Below, piece after piece: positions 25,011 through 33,148 of a DNA stretch of 64,000 nt. A program made the translations under genes and the position numbers. The notes beneath the pieces were generated by a model. The model searched no databases. It had not been told where the DNA came from and worked only from the letters and a program-made list of their open reading frames with translations. How positions within the stretch are numbered: the stretch's first letter is position 1; every line of letters starts with the position of its first letter. The stretch comes from Paenibacillus_AB hodogayensis (lineage in GTDB: Bacteria > Bacillota > Bacilli > Paenibacillales > NBRC-103111): assembly GCF_039536325.1 (NCBI RefSeq), contig NZ_BAAAYO010000002.1, positions 1 through 64,000 on the forward strand, in the 5' to 3' direction.

Positions 25011-25829
25011 GTGGAGTTTATTTATACGTCCCCGCTCGGACTGGCGGACTTGGAAGTATGGGAGGTCGGCACGCAAGACTGCTGGCCCGGAGCGATTTTC
25101 GGGCCCGGCGTACGCGACATGTATATTCTTCACTACGTCCATGACGGACAAGGGACGTACGAGCAAGGCGGACGAGCGTTCCGGGTCGGACCGGGAGAGC
25201 TGTTCCTCATCGTGCCTGACGCCGTCCACGCTTACCGCCCCGATGCGGCCATGCCCTGGTCTTATTCCTGGATCGGCTTCAACGGCTCGTTCGCCGCCCG
25301 GTTCATTGAACAAGCGGGCTTCACGGAGATGCTTCCCGTGAAACAGGCCGATCCCGACCGTCCGGTAGAGCCGTTGTTCCGGGATATGATGGGCTGCCGC
25401 GACCTCCCGGCCAAAGAGCTGTTGCTTACCGGACTGCTGTACCGTCTGCTCGGCATGCTGGCCGTGCCGGACGAGACGGTGCCGCTACGAGCGAATGTCG
25501 GCGTTCACGTGCGACAAGCCGTCGCTTTTATGAACGCGCGGTACATGGAACGGATCGGCCTTGCGGATATTGCCAGTCATGTCGGGCTGGACGAGAAATA
25601 TGTGTGCCGGCTTTTTCAACAAAGTCTGTCGATGTCTCCGTACCGGTACTTGACGGAGATTCGTATGCGCAAAGCTTGCCGCTTGCTCCGGCGGCAGCTG
25701 CCCGGCATCGCCGAGATCGCCCGGTCCGTCGGTTACCAGGACCCGCTGCTTTTCTCCCGGATGTTCAAAAAAACGCTGGGCTTATCCCCTTCCGCCTACA
25801 GGGAACAATCCCGCCGGCAATCGGTATAA
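25011..25829 (+). CDS. AraC-family transcriptional regulator
   Basis: 272-aa regulator: N-terminal cupin sensor (about 20-95, GQGTYEQGGRAFRVGPGEL) and C-terminal double helix-turn-helix (about 165-265, IGLADIASHVGLDEKYVCRLFQ and IAEIARSVGYQDPLLFSRMFKKTLG). GTG start with AGGAGG 8 nt upstream. It is divergent from the lactonase/aldo-keto reductase pair and also lies directly upstream of an orphan binding-protein gene, so it could regulate either side. Confidence 0.88.
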   Translation: MEFIYTSPLGLADLEVWEVGTQDCWPGAIFGPGVRDMYILHYVHDGQGTYEQGGRAFRVGPGELFLIVPDAVHAYRPDAAMPWSYSWIGFNGSFAARFIEQAGFTEMLPVKQADPDRPVEPLFRDMMGCRDLPAKELLLTGLLYRLLGMLAVPDETVPLRANVGVHVRQAVAFMNARYMERIGLADIASHVGLDEKYVCRLFQQSLSMSPYRYLTEIRMRKACRLLRRQLPGIAEIARSVGYQDPLLFSRMFKKTLGLSPSAYREQSRRQSV

Positions 25830-25844
25830 GAAAAGTTCCGGTTA

Positions 25845-25873
25845 TTGACAGACGGCAAATAGCGTGTTAGCAT
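25845..25873 (+). promoter_or_regulatory. sigma-A promoter upstream of the orphan binding-protein gene
   Basis: Perfect TTGACA at 25845-25850 and TAGCAT at 25868-25873, spacer 17 bp. It reads into a leader of about 190 nt before the start codon at 26074. Confidence 0.65.
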
Positions 25874-25891
25874 TAGTCACAACGTTTTACC

Positions 25892-25901
25892 GAGTTAACT
25901 C
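25892..25901. promoter_or_regulatory. palindrome GAGTTAACTC, operator candidate
   Basis: A perfect 10-bp palindrome about 10-20 bp downstream of the predicted transcription start, where a bound repressor would block initiation or early elongation. The regulator is unknown. Confidence 0.35.
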
Positions 25902-25958
25902 ATTGGATTACTTTACTTTTTACCCGGACAGAACGATTTGTTGACCGGACAGCCGGAA

Positions 25959-26001
25959 GAGATATACCGAATCCCCATTCGGTCATATCTCCTTTTTTTT
26001 T
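25959..26001 (+). terminator. strong intrinsic terminator inside the 5' leader (attenuator candidate)
   Basis: GAGATATACCGAAT and ATTCGG-tc-ATATCTC form a near-perfect stem around a CCCC loop, followed by nine T residues. It lies between the promoter at 25845 and the start codon at 26074. It must therefore be read through or antiterminated for expression from that promoter, or else it ends a short RNA of about 110 nt. Confidence 0.75.
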
Positions 26002-26073
26002 CTTTCAGCCGCCATGGGGCTGGAAGCGACCCGCCAAACGTCCAACACTTTTGCGTTCCAGGGAGGAATCCAC

Positions 26074-27432
26074 ATGAAGTACCGCGCGTCCTTTGTCCTG
26101 CTTCCCTTTCTCGGCTCTCTGCTTCTATCCGCCTGCTCGGACAAAGGCAGTTCCGCCATCCCGGGCCCCGCCGGCGATGCCGCCGTCTCCGCGGTCCACG
26201 GCGTAGGGACCGCCGCGTCCGCTCCGCGCGAGCCGGTCAAGCTGTATTTTTACGTCAACGGGCCTACGCTGACGGATACGGAATTCAACCAGCTCATCGC
26301 CAAGCCGATTACCAACAAGTACCCCCACATCACGCTCGAACGCATCCAGCCCAAAACCGGGGTCACCATCGAGGACGTATTTACGACCACGCCGCCGGAC
26401 TTTTCCCTGATCATCAATCCCCATCCGCTCATTCGCTTGAATGCCGCCGAGGATTTGCGGCCCTATATTCAAAAATACGGCTTCGATGAAAGCCGTCTGA
26501 AACCGATTCTGTACGACCATATCAAGGAATTCGGCAAAAGCGGGGAAATTATCGCCATTCCCTTCAACTCCAATCAGGCCGTTCTGTATTACAACAAAGA
26601 TATTTTCGATAAATTCGGGGTCGAATACCCGCCTGCCGGAAAACAGCTTTCCTACGAGCAGCTGCTGGAGCTCGGGCGAAAGCTGACCCGGACGGTCAAC
26701 GGTACCAACTACATCGGGTTTGAGCCCAACGGCGCCTCCGATCTGATGAGGCTGCTGCAGCTGCCTCTGCTCGACCCGGACAGCGGCAAGTCGCTGCTGC
26801 TGGAGCGTCCGGAATGGACGAGAGTGTTCTCTTTTCTGAAAAAAGTGTACGATACGCCGGGGTTTGTCGGCGCCAACCGGACCTACAGCTACGGACGGGA
26901 TGCGTTTATGAAAGACCAGACGGTCGCCCTCCGCGTCGCCAACCTGGCGAATATGGTCGGTCCTCTCGAGGAGCTTCGTCAAGGTGGGGTCGAATTCAAC
27001 TGGGATCTGGCGCCCAGCCCGAATTTCGAGGATCAGCTGCCGAAAGCCCGGGAGGCGCAGGTGCATTCCTTCGTGATTACCCGGACAAGCAAGCATAAGG
27101 AAGAGGCGTTTCTCGGGATCAAAGAAATTTTAACCGATGAGGTACAGCGGCTGCTTGCCCGCAACGCCCGGGTGCCGGCCGTCATAAATCCGCAGTTGGA
27201 GAAAGATTTCGGCTCGGACATCCCCGTTCTGAAAGGAAAGCGCATCGAAGATACCTTCGTCGGCCAGCAATTGAAAAACCACCGGATTCACGAATATGAA
27301 GATAAAGTCACTTCGATTTTGACCGAAGTGTCGGACGATATCGTCCTGAACGGCGCGGACGTCAACTCGGCGCTGCGCAAAGGGTCGGAAAAAGTCGACA
27401 AAGCGGTACAAACGCTCAAAAACCTCAATTAA
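26074..27432 (+). CDS. orphan extracellular solute-binding lipoprotein (family 1)
   Basis: 452-aa binding lipoprotein with lipobox LLSAC and Cys21. The body has family-1 features such as YYNKDIFDKFGVEYP. It resembles the lipoprotein at 31.2-32.5 kb more than the two operonic ones (both share HYYNKDIFDKFG-like and ITKY/ITLDYIKP-like stretches). No permease or ATPase genes are adjacent, so it must feed a transporter encoded elsewhere or act as a sensor. The start follows GGGAGGA. It is 22 bp upstream of an LLM monooxygenase gene, probably co-transcribed. Confidence 0.88.
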   Translation: MKYRASFVLLPFLGSLLLSACSDKGSSAIPGPAGDAAVSAVHGVGTAASAPREPVKLYFYVNGPTLTDTEFNQLIAKPITNKYPHITLERIQPKTGVTIEDVFTTTPPDFSLIINPHPLIRLNAAEDLRPYIQKYGFDESRLKPILYDHIKEFGKSGEIIAIPFNSNQAVLYYNKDIFDKFGVEYPPAGKQLSYEQLLELGRKLTRTVNGTNYIGFEPNGASDLMRLLQLPLLDPDSGKSLLLERPEWTRVFSFLKKVYDTPGFVGANRTYSYGRDAFMKDQTVALRVANLANMVGPLEELRQGGVEFNWDLAPSPNFEDQLPKAREAQVHSFVITRTSKHKEEAFLGIKEILTDEVQRLLARNARVPAVINPQLEKDFGSDIPVLKGKRIEDTFVGQQLKNHRIHEYEDKVTSILTEVSDDIVLNGADVNSALRKGSEKVDKAVQTLKNLN

Positions 27433-27454
27433 CCGGAGAAAGGAACGATCCCAC

Positions 27455-28804
27455 ATGTCCAACGAACAGCGCAAGCGCAAACTGCATATCAACGCGTTTA
27501 TTTCGGCGACCGGCCACCACGAGGCGTCCTGGAGGCATCCGGTTTCCGATCCGAAGCGGGGTCTGGATGTCCGCTACTACGCAGAGCTCGCCCAATTGGC
27601 GGAAAAAGGGCTGTTCGACTCGCTGTTTCTCGCCGACGGCTATTACGGCCGCACCGCCAACAAGCTGGAGCCTTTCACGCTGCTGTCCGCGCTGTCGATG
27701 GTCACCCAGCACATCGGGCTGATCGCCACCGTCGGAACGACGTATAACGAGCCGTTTCATATCGCCCGCAAGTTCGCTTCCCTCGACCATATTAGCGGAG
27801 GCCGCGCCGGCTGGAATATCGTGACGACCGGGACGGAAGCGACCGCGGACAACTTCGGCTTCGTCAAGCATCCCGAGCACCGGCTGCGCTACGATATCGC
27901 CGAGGAGTTCGTGGAGGCGGCCAAGCAGTTGTGGGACAGTTGGGAGGACGACTCCGTCCTTTACGACAAAAACTCGGGAGTCAGCATTGTGCCGGAGAAG
28001 GTCGTCGACATTGATTTCAAAGGCAACACCTACTCGATCAAAGGACCGCTCAATATTCCGCGGCCGCCGCAAGGCTACCCCGTGTTGGTGCAAGCGGGCT
28101 CGTCGGAAAGCGGCAGGGAGCTGGCAGCCAAAACCGCTGAGGTCGTCTTCACGGCCCATCAAACGCTGGAGGAATCGCAAAGCTTCTATGCGGACGTCAA
28201 ATCGAGGCTGATCCGGTATGGAAGAACGCACGAGCAGCTGCTGATCCTGCCCGGGCTAAGTCCGATTATTGCCGATACGGAAGCGGAAGCGAAGGAACAG
28301 GAGGAAGAGCTGAACGGTCTAATCAATGAGAAACGCGCGATCGCCAGCTTGTCCGGCCGGCTGGACATCGATCTGTCCGACTGCGATCCGGACGGCCCGA
28401 TCCCGTACGACCGACTGCCCGGCGTCGAGGCGATCAACGGCCGGAAAGGCCGCTACCAGCTCGTCGTCGATCTGGCCCAAAGGGAAAACCTGACCATCCG
28501 CCAAATCATCCGGCGGTTGGCCGGAGCGCGCGGGCATATCACCTTCGCAGGGACACCCGTCCAGTTGGCCGATCTGATCGAACGTTGGATCGACGGCTAC
28601 GGGGCGGACGGGTTTAACCTGATGCCGCAGCTGTACCCGAGCGGGCTGCAGGCTTTCGTCGACAAGGTCGTCCCCGAGCTGCAAAACCGCGGACTGTTTC
28701 GTGAGCGGTACGAAGGAACGACCTTGCGCGAAAACCTCGGCTTGGCCCGACCGGCCAATGCCCGGACGATCGAGAAGGCGGAGTCCGGCTCCGCGGCGGG
28801 GTAA
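27455..28804 (+). CDS. LLM-class flavin-dependent monooxygenase, NtaA/SnaA/DszA family
   Basis: 449-aa bacterial luciferase-like monooxygenase of the NtaA/SnaA/SoxA/DszA group: N-terminal HINAFISATGHHEASWRHP, FLADGYYG, LDHISGGRAGWNIVTT and VLVQAGSSESGRELAA are typical. These enzymes use FMNH2 from a partner reductase to oxidise aminopolycarboxylates, sulfur compounds or S-modified amino acids. No flavin reductase is encoded nearby. It forms a two-gene unit with the preceding binding protein and ends at a strong terminator. The substrate is unknown; the neighbour suggests an imported organic compound. Confidence 0.88.
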   Translation: MSNEQRKRKLHINAFISATGHHEASWRHPVSDPKRGLDVRYYAELAQLAEKGLFDSLFLADGYYGRTANKLEPFTLLSALSMVTQHIGLIATVGTTYNEPFHIARKFASLDHISGGRAGWNIVTTGTEATADNFGFVKHPEHRLRYDIAEEFVEAAKQLWDSWEDDSVLYDKNSGVSIVPEKVVDIDFKGNTYSIKGPLNIPRPPQGYPVLVQAGSSESGRELAAKTAEVVFTAHQTLEESQSFYADVKSRLIRYGRTHEQLLILPGLSPIIADTEAEAKEQEEELNGLINEKRAIASLSGRLDIDLSDCDPDGPIPYDRLPGVEAINGRKGRYQLVVDLAQRENLTIRQIIRRLAGARGHITFAGTPVQLADLIERWIDGYGADGFNLMPQLYPSGLQAFVDKVVPELQNRGLFRERYEGTTLRENLGLARPANARTIEKAESGSAAG

Positions 28805-28836
28805 TTTTTTCAGATTCAGCAACAAGGGTTAATTCG

Positions 28837-28864
28837 CGCTCCCCGCATGGGGAGCGATTTTTTT
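28837..28864. terminator. terminator after the monooxygenase gene
   Basis: CGCTCCCC-GCAT-GGGGAGCG followed by seven T residues, 32 bp after the stop codon. Confidence 0.9.
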
Positions 28865-28869
28865 ATTTC

Positions 28870-29439
28870 TCAAAACACCTTCTGAGCCTCCCGGTCCTCC
28901 TTCAATATCTCCACCGCTTCGCGGAAACGGAGCGAGTGAATGATTTCCCGCTCGCGCAAAAACTTCAAGCCGTCCTGCAAATCGACGTCGTCGGTCATGT
29001 CGATCAGCCATTGGTACGTCGCCCGCGCCTTCTCTTCGGCGGCGATATCCTCATACAAATCGGCGATCGGATCGCCCTTGGCCTGGATATAGGTCGCCGT
29101 CCAGGGGACGCCTCCGGCGTTCTGGTAGAACAAGGCGTGGTCGTGGTTGGCGAAATGAGCCCCGAGTCCGGCTTCCTCCATCTGGAGCGGCGAAGCGTCC
29201 TTCGTCAGCTTGTATACCATGGTGGCGATCATTTCCAAGTGCGCAAACTCTTCCGTGCCGATATCCGTCAGCAGCCCGATCACCTGATCCGGGATCGTGT
29301 AGCGCTGGTTCAAGTAACGCAGTGCCGCGGCCAGCTCGCCGTCCGCGCCGCCGTACTGTTCCAGCAAAAATTTGGCCATCCGCGGGTCGCACTTGCTCAC
29401 CCTGACCGGATATTGCAGTTTCTTCTCATACACCCACAT
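28870..29439 (-). CDS. cotJC: spore coat protein CotJC, manganese catalase-like
   Basis: 189-aa CotJC of normal length, a ferritin-like protein related to manganese catalases, with acidic and His ligands in IGTEEFAHLEMIATMVYKL and DIAAEEKARATYQWLID. In B. subtilis it is a sigma-E-dependent component of the inner spore coat. The ATG follows AGGAGGAA; an upstream in-frame ATG has no site. Third gene of the cotJ operon, 202 bp after cotJB, a wider gap than usual. Confidence 0.93.
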   Translation of the reverse strand: MWVYEKKLQYPVRVSKCDPRMAKFLLEQYGGADGELAAALRYLNQRYTIPDQVIGLLTDIGTEEFAHLEMIATMVYKLTKDASPLQMEEAGLGAHFANHDHALFYQNAGGVPWTATYIQAKGDPIADLYEDIAAEEKARATYQWLIDMTDDVDLQDGLKFLREREIIHSLRFREAVEILKEDREAQKVF

Positions 29440-29641
29440 GCACGTTCCTCCTGATCTGGCGAACGCCGCCATCGTCGTCTACGGATACAATCCCAAACCA
29501 TACCGGGACCGCCTTTCACCCGCCCGGCAGCATGCTCTCCAAACCGCCGGACGTTTGCCGGAAAGCGATAGGCCGGATTGGCCTGCTGCTCGATCTATGT
29601 GCGCCTGGACGCGCAAGCGTCCGGCAACGGCGGAACCGCCG

Positions 29642-29902
29642 TCATACTTGCCAGGGCCAAGGGCTGTTTTTCCAATCCCATGGAAACCGGCTGAAGCTAT
29701 GTCCGAATTGCAAAAGCGGGCCGAACTCGTTCTCGAACTCGCAGGCGATCGTCTGGCGGTGCAGCGCCATCTGGTTGAATTGCTGAACGGCCTGCAAATC
29801 GTCGGGATGCGTATCGAGATAGAGGGTCAGCTCGACCAGCACGAAATCTGCCTCCTGCAGCTTGCACAGCAGCTCGTAATAACGCGCGTCGACTTTGTTC
29901 AT
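29642..29902 (-). CDS. cotJB: spore coat protein CotJB
   Basis: 86-aa CotJB. The signature EADFVLVELTLYLDTHPDD and the Trp-rich tail FPWDWKNSPWPWQV are family hallmarks and show a complete protein. The start codon lies one base after the cotJA stop, with AGGAGA before it, so the two are translationally coupled. Confidence 0.93.
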   Translation of the reverse strand: MNKVDARYYELLCKLQEADFVLVELTLYLDTHPDDLQAVQQFNQMALHRQTIACEFENEFGPLLQFGHSFSRFPWDWKNSPWPWQV

Positions 29903-29903
29903 C

Positions 29904-30146
29904 CTAGCATCTCCTGCTCTCGTAAGGGCTGAAATAAGCCGGCCATAGCGTGCCGAACCTTAGCGCCTCGGCCGGACTGAACTGCGGTAAGTTCGGGGCT
30001 TGAAACGGCATCGTCACATTGGGCGGGATGATGAACGTTTTGACGGCAACCGGCGGACACGGGTCGAACGGTCCGATAAAGGGCCGCCATGTCCGCCACT
30101 GCGAATGCTTCGCTTTCGCCTGCTTCGACGGATAGGGATGATTCAA
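29904..30146 (-). CDS. cotJA: spore coat-associated protein CotJA
   Basis: 80-aa CotJA. The C-terminal half (DPCPPVAVKTFIIPP through the LRFGTLWPAYFSPYES tail) is typical. I chose a TTG start because AAGGAGG lies 7 nt upstream; in-frame ATGs further 5' would place that site inside the gene. First gene of cotJABC, divergent from an AraC regulator. Confidence 0.88.
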   Translation of the reverse strand: MNHPYPSKQAKAKHSQWRTWRPFIGPFDPCPPVAVKTFIIPPNVTMPFQAPNLPQFSPAEALRFGTLWPAYFSPYESRRC

Positions 30147-30282
30147 AGCGGCATCCTCCTTGCTTGGCATATTTGACGGCCGTATCGCCGCCTCTTTGCT
30201 AAGCATATGAGGATAGCTCGCTCCTCTTTCCTTTTTCTTGCTGCGAGTCCGTAGGAGCGTGTTCCACGCACTGAAGAAACGT

Positions 30283-30311
30283 TTGTCCGGGCAAGCTCCA
30301 TGGTATATAAT
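30283..30311 (+). promoter_or_regulatory. sigma-A promoter of the AraC gene
   Basis: TTGTCC and TATAAT with a 17-bp spacer, 38 bp before the start codon at 30349. Confidence 0.65.
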
Positions 30312-30348
30312 GAGCCGAAAACTTAGTGGCGGAAAGGCTGGTAACCGG

Positions 30349-31137
30349 ATGATAAACGGCTTCTCTGCAGACTGGTCGCTTATGACGACCGGGTACAAAT
30401 ATTGGAGGAAAATCGAGCATTTCATGCTGGAGGCGGATACGTACCCCGACCACGCCCTGTTTGCCGTGGAGGAAGGGAGCTTCAGCTACGAGATCGGCGA
30501 CCACCGGGGAGAAGCAACGTTCGGAGATCTCGTCTTGTGCCCGCCTGGGGTATCGTTCAAACGCAAAACACTGCATCCGCTTTCGTTTCATTTTGTGACG
30601 TTCCGCTGGGTGACATCTCTGCCCGTCGGCACTGCCGCGTTTCCCGAAGGAAAAGTGGCGATCGCGGACACGAAGCGGCTGTCGTCCACCTACCGGTACT
30701 TGCGACAAGGAGGCTGTAAAACCCCCCATATCCTGAATCATTACATCCGGGATATTTGGCAGCAGGCGGCCTTGGAGAGCGCCCCGCCCGTTCACGCGGA
30801 TTCGCGTCAAGCCGAGTCCCCGCTCATGAACCAAGCGCTGTGCTACATTCAAGACAACGCCTTCGATACAATGAGCCTGGGCCGTTTGGCCAAGGAGCTG
30901 AATATGACCCCCGTTCAGCTCACTCGCCGCTTCCGCTGTGCCTTCGGACAAACGCCATCGGAGTATATTACGGAGCTGCGACTCGGCAAAGCGTGTACGC
31001 TGCTGGAGGAAACTTCGCTCAGCCTCGACCAGATCGCCGTTCAATGCGGGTACGAAAACGGCTTTTACTTGAGCCGGATTTTCACTCGTAAAAAAGCAGT
31101 CTCTCCGTCGCAATACCGAAAAGCCCATCAAGTATGA
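30349..31137 (+). CDS. AraC-family transcriptional regulator
   Basis: 262-aa AraC-type regulator with an N-terminal cupin-like part (about 20-90, TFGDLVLCPPGVSFKRKT) and C-terminal double helix-turn-helix (about 160-255, MSLGRLAKELNMTPVQLTRRFR and LDQIAVQCGYENGFYLSRIFTRKK). The start was set by the promoter at 30306-30311; longer in-frame versions would begin upstream of it. It is convergent with an orphan binding-lipoprotein gene, which is a plausible target. Confidence 0.85.
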   Translation: MINGFSADWSLMTTGYKYWRKIEHFMLEADTYPDHALFAVEEGSFSYEIGDHRGEATFGDLVLCPPGVSFKRKTLHPLSFHFVTFRWVTSLPVGTAAFPEGKVAIADTKRLSSTYRYLRQGGCKTPHILNHYIRDIWQQAALESAPPVHADSRQAESPLMNQALCYIQDNAFDTMSLGRLAKELNMTPVQLTRRFRCAFGQTPSEYITELRLGKACTLLEETSLSLDQIAVQCGYENGFYLSRIFTRKKAVSPSQYRKAHQV

Positions 31138-31145
31138 CGGGCTTT
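31119..31145. terminator. bidirectional terminator overlapping the AraC stop codon
   Basis: AAAAGCCC and GGGCTTT pair around a 12-nt loop that contains the end of the AraC gene. The A/T-runs allow termination from both convergent genes. Confidence 0.7.
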
Positions 31146-31185
31146 CGTGCAAAGCTTGTTTGGCTGCCTCGTCGTCGGGGGGCGA

Positions 31186-32496
31186 TTATTTGCCCCGCTC
31201 CGTCTCTACCATCTTGTTGATTTCCTCCTCCGCCTGGAGCAGCGCGGTGTTGACGTCAAGTTGACCCGCGTTGAACTGAACGAACTTCGCGCTAAGAATC
31301 GCTTCCGCCTTGCTGCGGTATTTGGAGGCAATTGGGTATTTGACCGGACGGCTTTTGAATATGCCCTGTACGTTTTTCCCTTTCATTACCTCTCTCCCCG
31401 CTCCGAAAGCGGCTTTGAACTGCGGATCTTTCATCGGCGTAACCCGGCCCTGCTTGGCGCTGGCCAGCTGCAGCTCGTCGGAAACGGCCGCTTCTATAAC
31501 CTGTAAAGCCTGCTCCTTATATTTGCTCGGCTTTGTAATCATCATGACATTGACGCTGGCATTGCCATACGTGTTCGGCTTTTCCGGATAGCTCGGGTAT
31601 TGCACGACGTCCCAGTTCAATCCGTCCTGGCTCGCCTTCTCCAACTCGTTGATAATGCTCAAATTCGCGTACATCGCCACCGTCTTGTCGGTGAGAAAGC
31701 CCTTTTTCGGATCGCTTTTATTTTCGTTGCCCGGTATGGCGTATATCGATTTCATCAGTTCGAACACTTTTTTCCACGAATCCGTGTTGACGGTCGCCTT
31801 ATCCGTCTTATAATCGATCGCCGCTATGCCGAGAGGCTGGGAAGCCCATACGATGCTGCCGGGATCGAGTCCCCGGTACTGGGCGCCTCCGTCGGTACGC
31901 GTCACTTTTTTGGCAAGATCGATCACCTGTTCCCAGGCCATCCCGTCCGTCGGATACGGAGCGCCGAATTTATCGAAGATGTCCTTGTTGTAATACAGCG
32001 CGTGGTAGTTCAAATTGATCGGAATGCCGAACAGTTCGTCCTTCGTCGAAGCGATTTTGGCGTCCTCGATAATGTAAGGCTCGAACCGGCCGAGATTGAA
32101 GCCATATTGCTTGGTTAGCGGCATGATGTCGTACAGCAGGTCGAGCTCGTTGTAGGAAGCCATGTTGCCGTTATACGTAATGACGATATCGGGCGTATCG
32201 CCGGCGACGATCAGTTCGCGAAGCGTCGTCCCTTTGCCCGGCTTGATATAGTCCAGCGTGATGTTCGGATGCGTCTTCTGGAGGACGCCGGCAAGCTGCT
32301 CCATGAAATCGTCGTCCAAATTCGTACCGTCGAGCGATACGCGAATTTTGACGGGTGCGCTGCTGATCGCCGGCGCCTTGTTGCCGTCACCCGGTTCCTT
32401 TGCCCCCGCCTCCTGGTTATCCGCTTTCCCGCAGCCGCCAAGTACGACGGCCGCAAACAAAATGATGGAAATCGGTAGCGCGAATGCCTTTCTCAT
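31186..32496 (-). CDS. orphan sugar-binding lipoprotein (family 1)
   Basis: 436-aa binding lipoprotein: hydrophobic signal 5-20 and lipobox VLGGC with Cys22. The mature part contains NLNYHALYYNKDIFDKFGAPYPTD, typical of family 1 and close to the lipoprotein at 26.1 kb. There are no adjacent permease genes. A perfect cre site lies 64 bp upstream of the start codon. The ribosome site is a G-run (GGGGGGG). Monocistronic, with a terminator shared with the convergent AraC gene. Confidence 0.88.
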   Translation of the reverse strand: MRKAFALPISIILFAAVVLGGCGKADNQEAGAKEPGDGNKAPAISSAPVKIRVSLDGTNLDDDFMEQLAGVLQKTHPNITLDYIKPGKGTTLRELIVAGDTPDIVITYNGNMASYNELDLLYDIMPLTKQYGFNLGRFEPYIIEDAKIASTKDELFGIPINLNYHALYYNKDIFDKFGAPYPTDGMAWEQVIDLAKKVTRTDGGAQYRGLDPGSIVWASQPLGIAAIDYKTDKATVNTDSWKKVFELMKSIYAIPGNENKSDPKKGFLTDKTVAMYANLSIINELEKASQDGLNWDVVQYPSYPEKPNTYGNASVNVMMITKPSKYKEQALQVIEAAVSDELQLASAKQGRVTPMKDPQFKAAFGAGREVMKGKNVQGIFKSRPVKYPIASKYRSKAEAILSAKFVQFNAGQLDVNTALLQAEEEINKMVETERGK

Positions 32497-32559
32497 TCCA
32501 ACCCCCCCAATCGTTTAAAAAATGTAATTTTAATTGCTTTACAGATAGTTCCATCATAA

Positions 32560-32573
32560 TGTAAGCGATAACA
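32560..32573. promoter_or_regulatory. cre site (CcpA), perfect consensus match
   Basis: TGTAAGCGATAACA matches TGWAANCGNTNWCA at all 14 positions, 64 bp upstream of the orphan lipoprotein start codon. Catabolite repression of that gene is a confident inference if CcpA is present. Confidence 0.65.
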
Positions 32574-32637
32574 TAATTTGAATGCACCTGTTTTCAACCG
32601 AGAAATGCACTTTTTTTCATCAGAACGGCAAAAAAAG

Positions 32638-32660
32638 CCCCACGGCATCTTGCCATGGGG
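32638..32660 (-). terminator. terminator of the Gln-rich protein gene
   Basis: CCCCACGGC and GCCATGGGG pair with one mismatch and are followed on the minus strand by TTTTTT, 8 bp after the stop codon. Confidence 0.8.
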
Positions 32661-32667
32661 ACAACGT

Positions 32668-33015
32668 TTACTGAAAATTACGGTACGAGGGGTTGCCATA
32701 CGGATTGTTCACCGAGTTTTGGCCGTATCCGTTCGCGTAAGCGTTGGAGGCGGAATACTGTGCCGTCTGCTCGATTTGCCGACAAAGCTCGGTCATGTGC
32801 TGCATTTGCTGCATAGCCAGCTGATGGCCGTGCAAAGCGTTCTGGATCATCTGCGAAGCCTGATGCTCCCGTTGAGCCAGTTCTTCCAGACGCGCCGCAT
32901 TTTGCTGCTCCTGCTGGAGAAGCTGCTGGTACGCCTGCGTCGCTTGCTGGGTTTGATTCATCAGTTGGCCGATCAGCTGCTCGCATTGCCGGATTTGATT
33001 CGTAACCTCGTGCAT
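32668..33015 (-). CDS. Gln-rich coiled-coil protein, possibly spore-associated
   Basis: 115-aa hydrophilic protein, strongly Gln-rich (QMQHMTELCRQIEQTAQYS and similar), with a likely coiled coil over about residues 5-85 and an Asn/Tyr/Gly-rich tail ending NPYGNPSYRNFQ. No signal peptide or membrane segment. ATG after AGGAGGAA; longer in-frame versions are less likely. The composition resembles small coat or spore-surface proteins of Bacillota, but I do not recognise the family. Confidence 0.65.
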   Translation of the reverse strand: MHEVTNQIRQCEQLIGQLMNQTQQATQAYQQLLQQEQQNAARLEELAQREHQASQMIQNALHGHQLAMQQMQHMTELCRQIEQTAQYSASNAYANGYGQNSVNNPYGNPSYRNFQ

Positions 33016-33105
33016 TCCGTAATTCCTCCTGTGTTTTAAAATAGAACCGCGTTTATTTTGTTCCTTTTGCGGCATTTCATGCATGTTGTCATGCATCCTG
33101 ACAAA

Positions 33106-33137
33106 AGCTCCCCGAAGAACGTTGTCTCCGGGAAGCT
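33106..33137 (-). terminator. terminator of the sugar importer operon
   Basis: AGCTTCCCGGA pairs with TTCGGGGAGCT (two wobble or mismatched positions) and is followed on the minus strand by TTTTGTC, 11 bp after the binding-protein stop codon. Confidence 0.65.
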
Positions 33138-33148
33138 TCTGGCACGCT

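Noticed and set aside
32578..33039. Leu-rich plus-strand frame opposite the Gln-rich protein
   Set aside because: CAG/CTG-rich antisense of the Gln-rich gene; the minus-strand ORF has the ribosome site and terminator.
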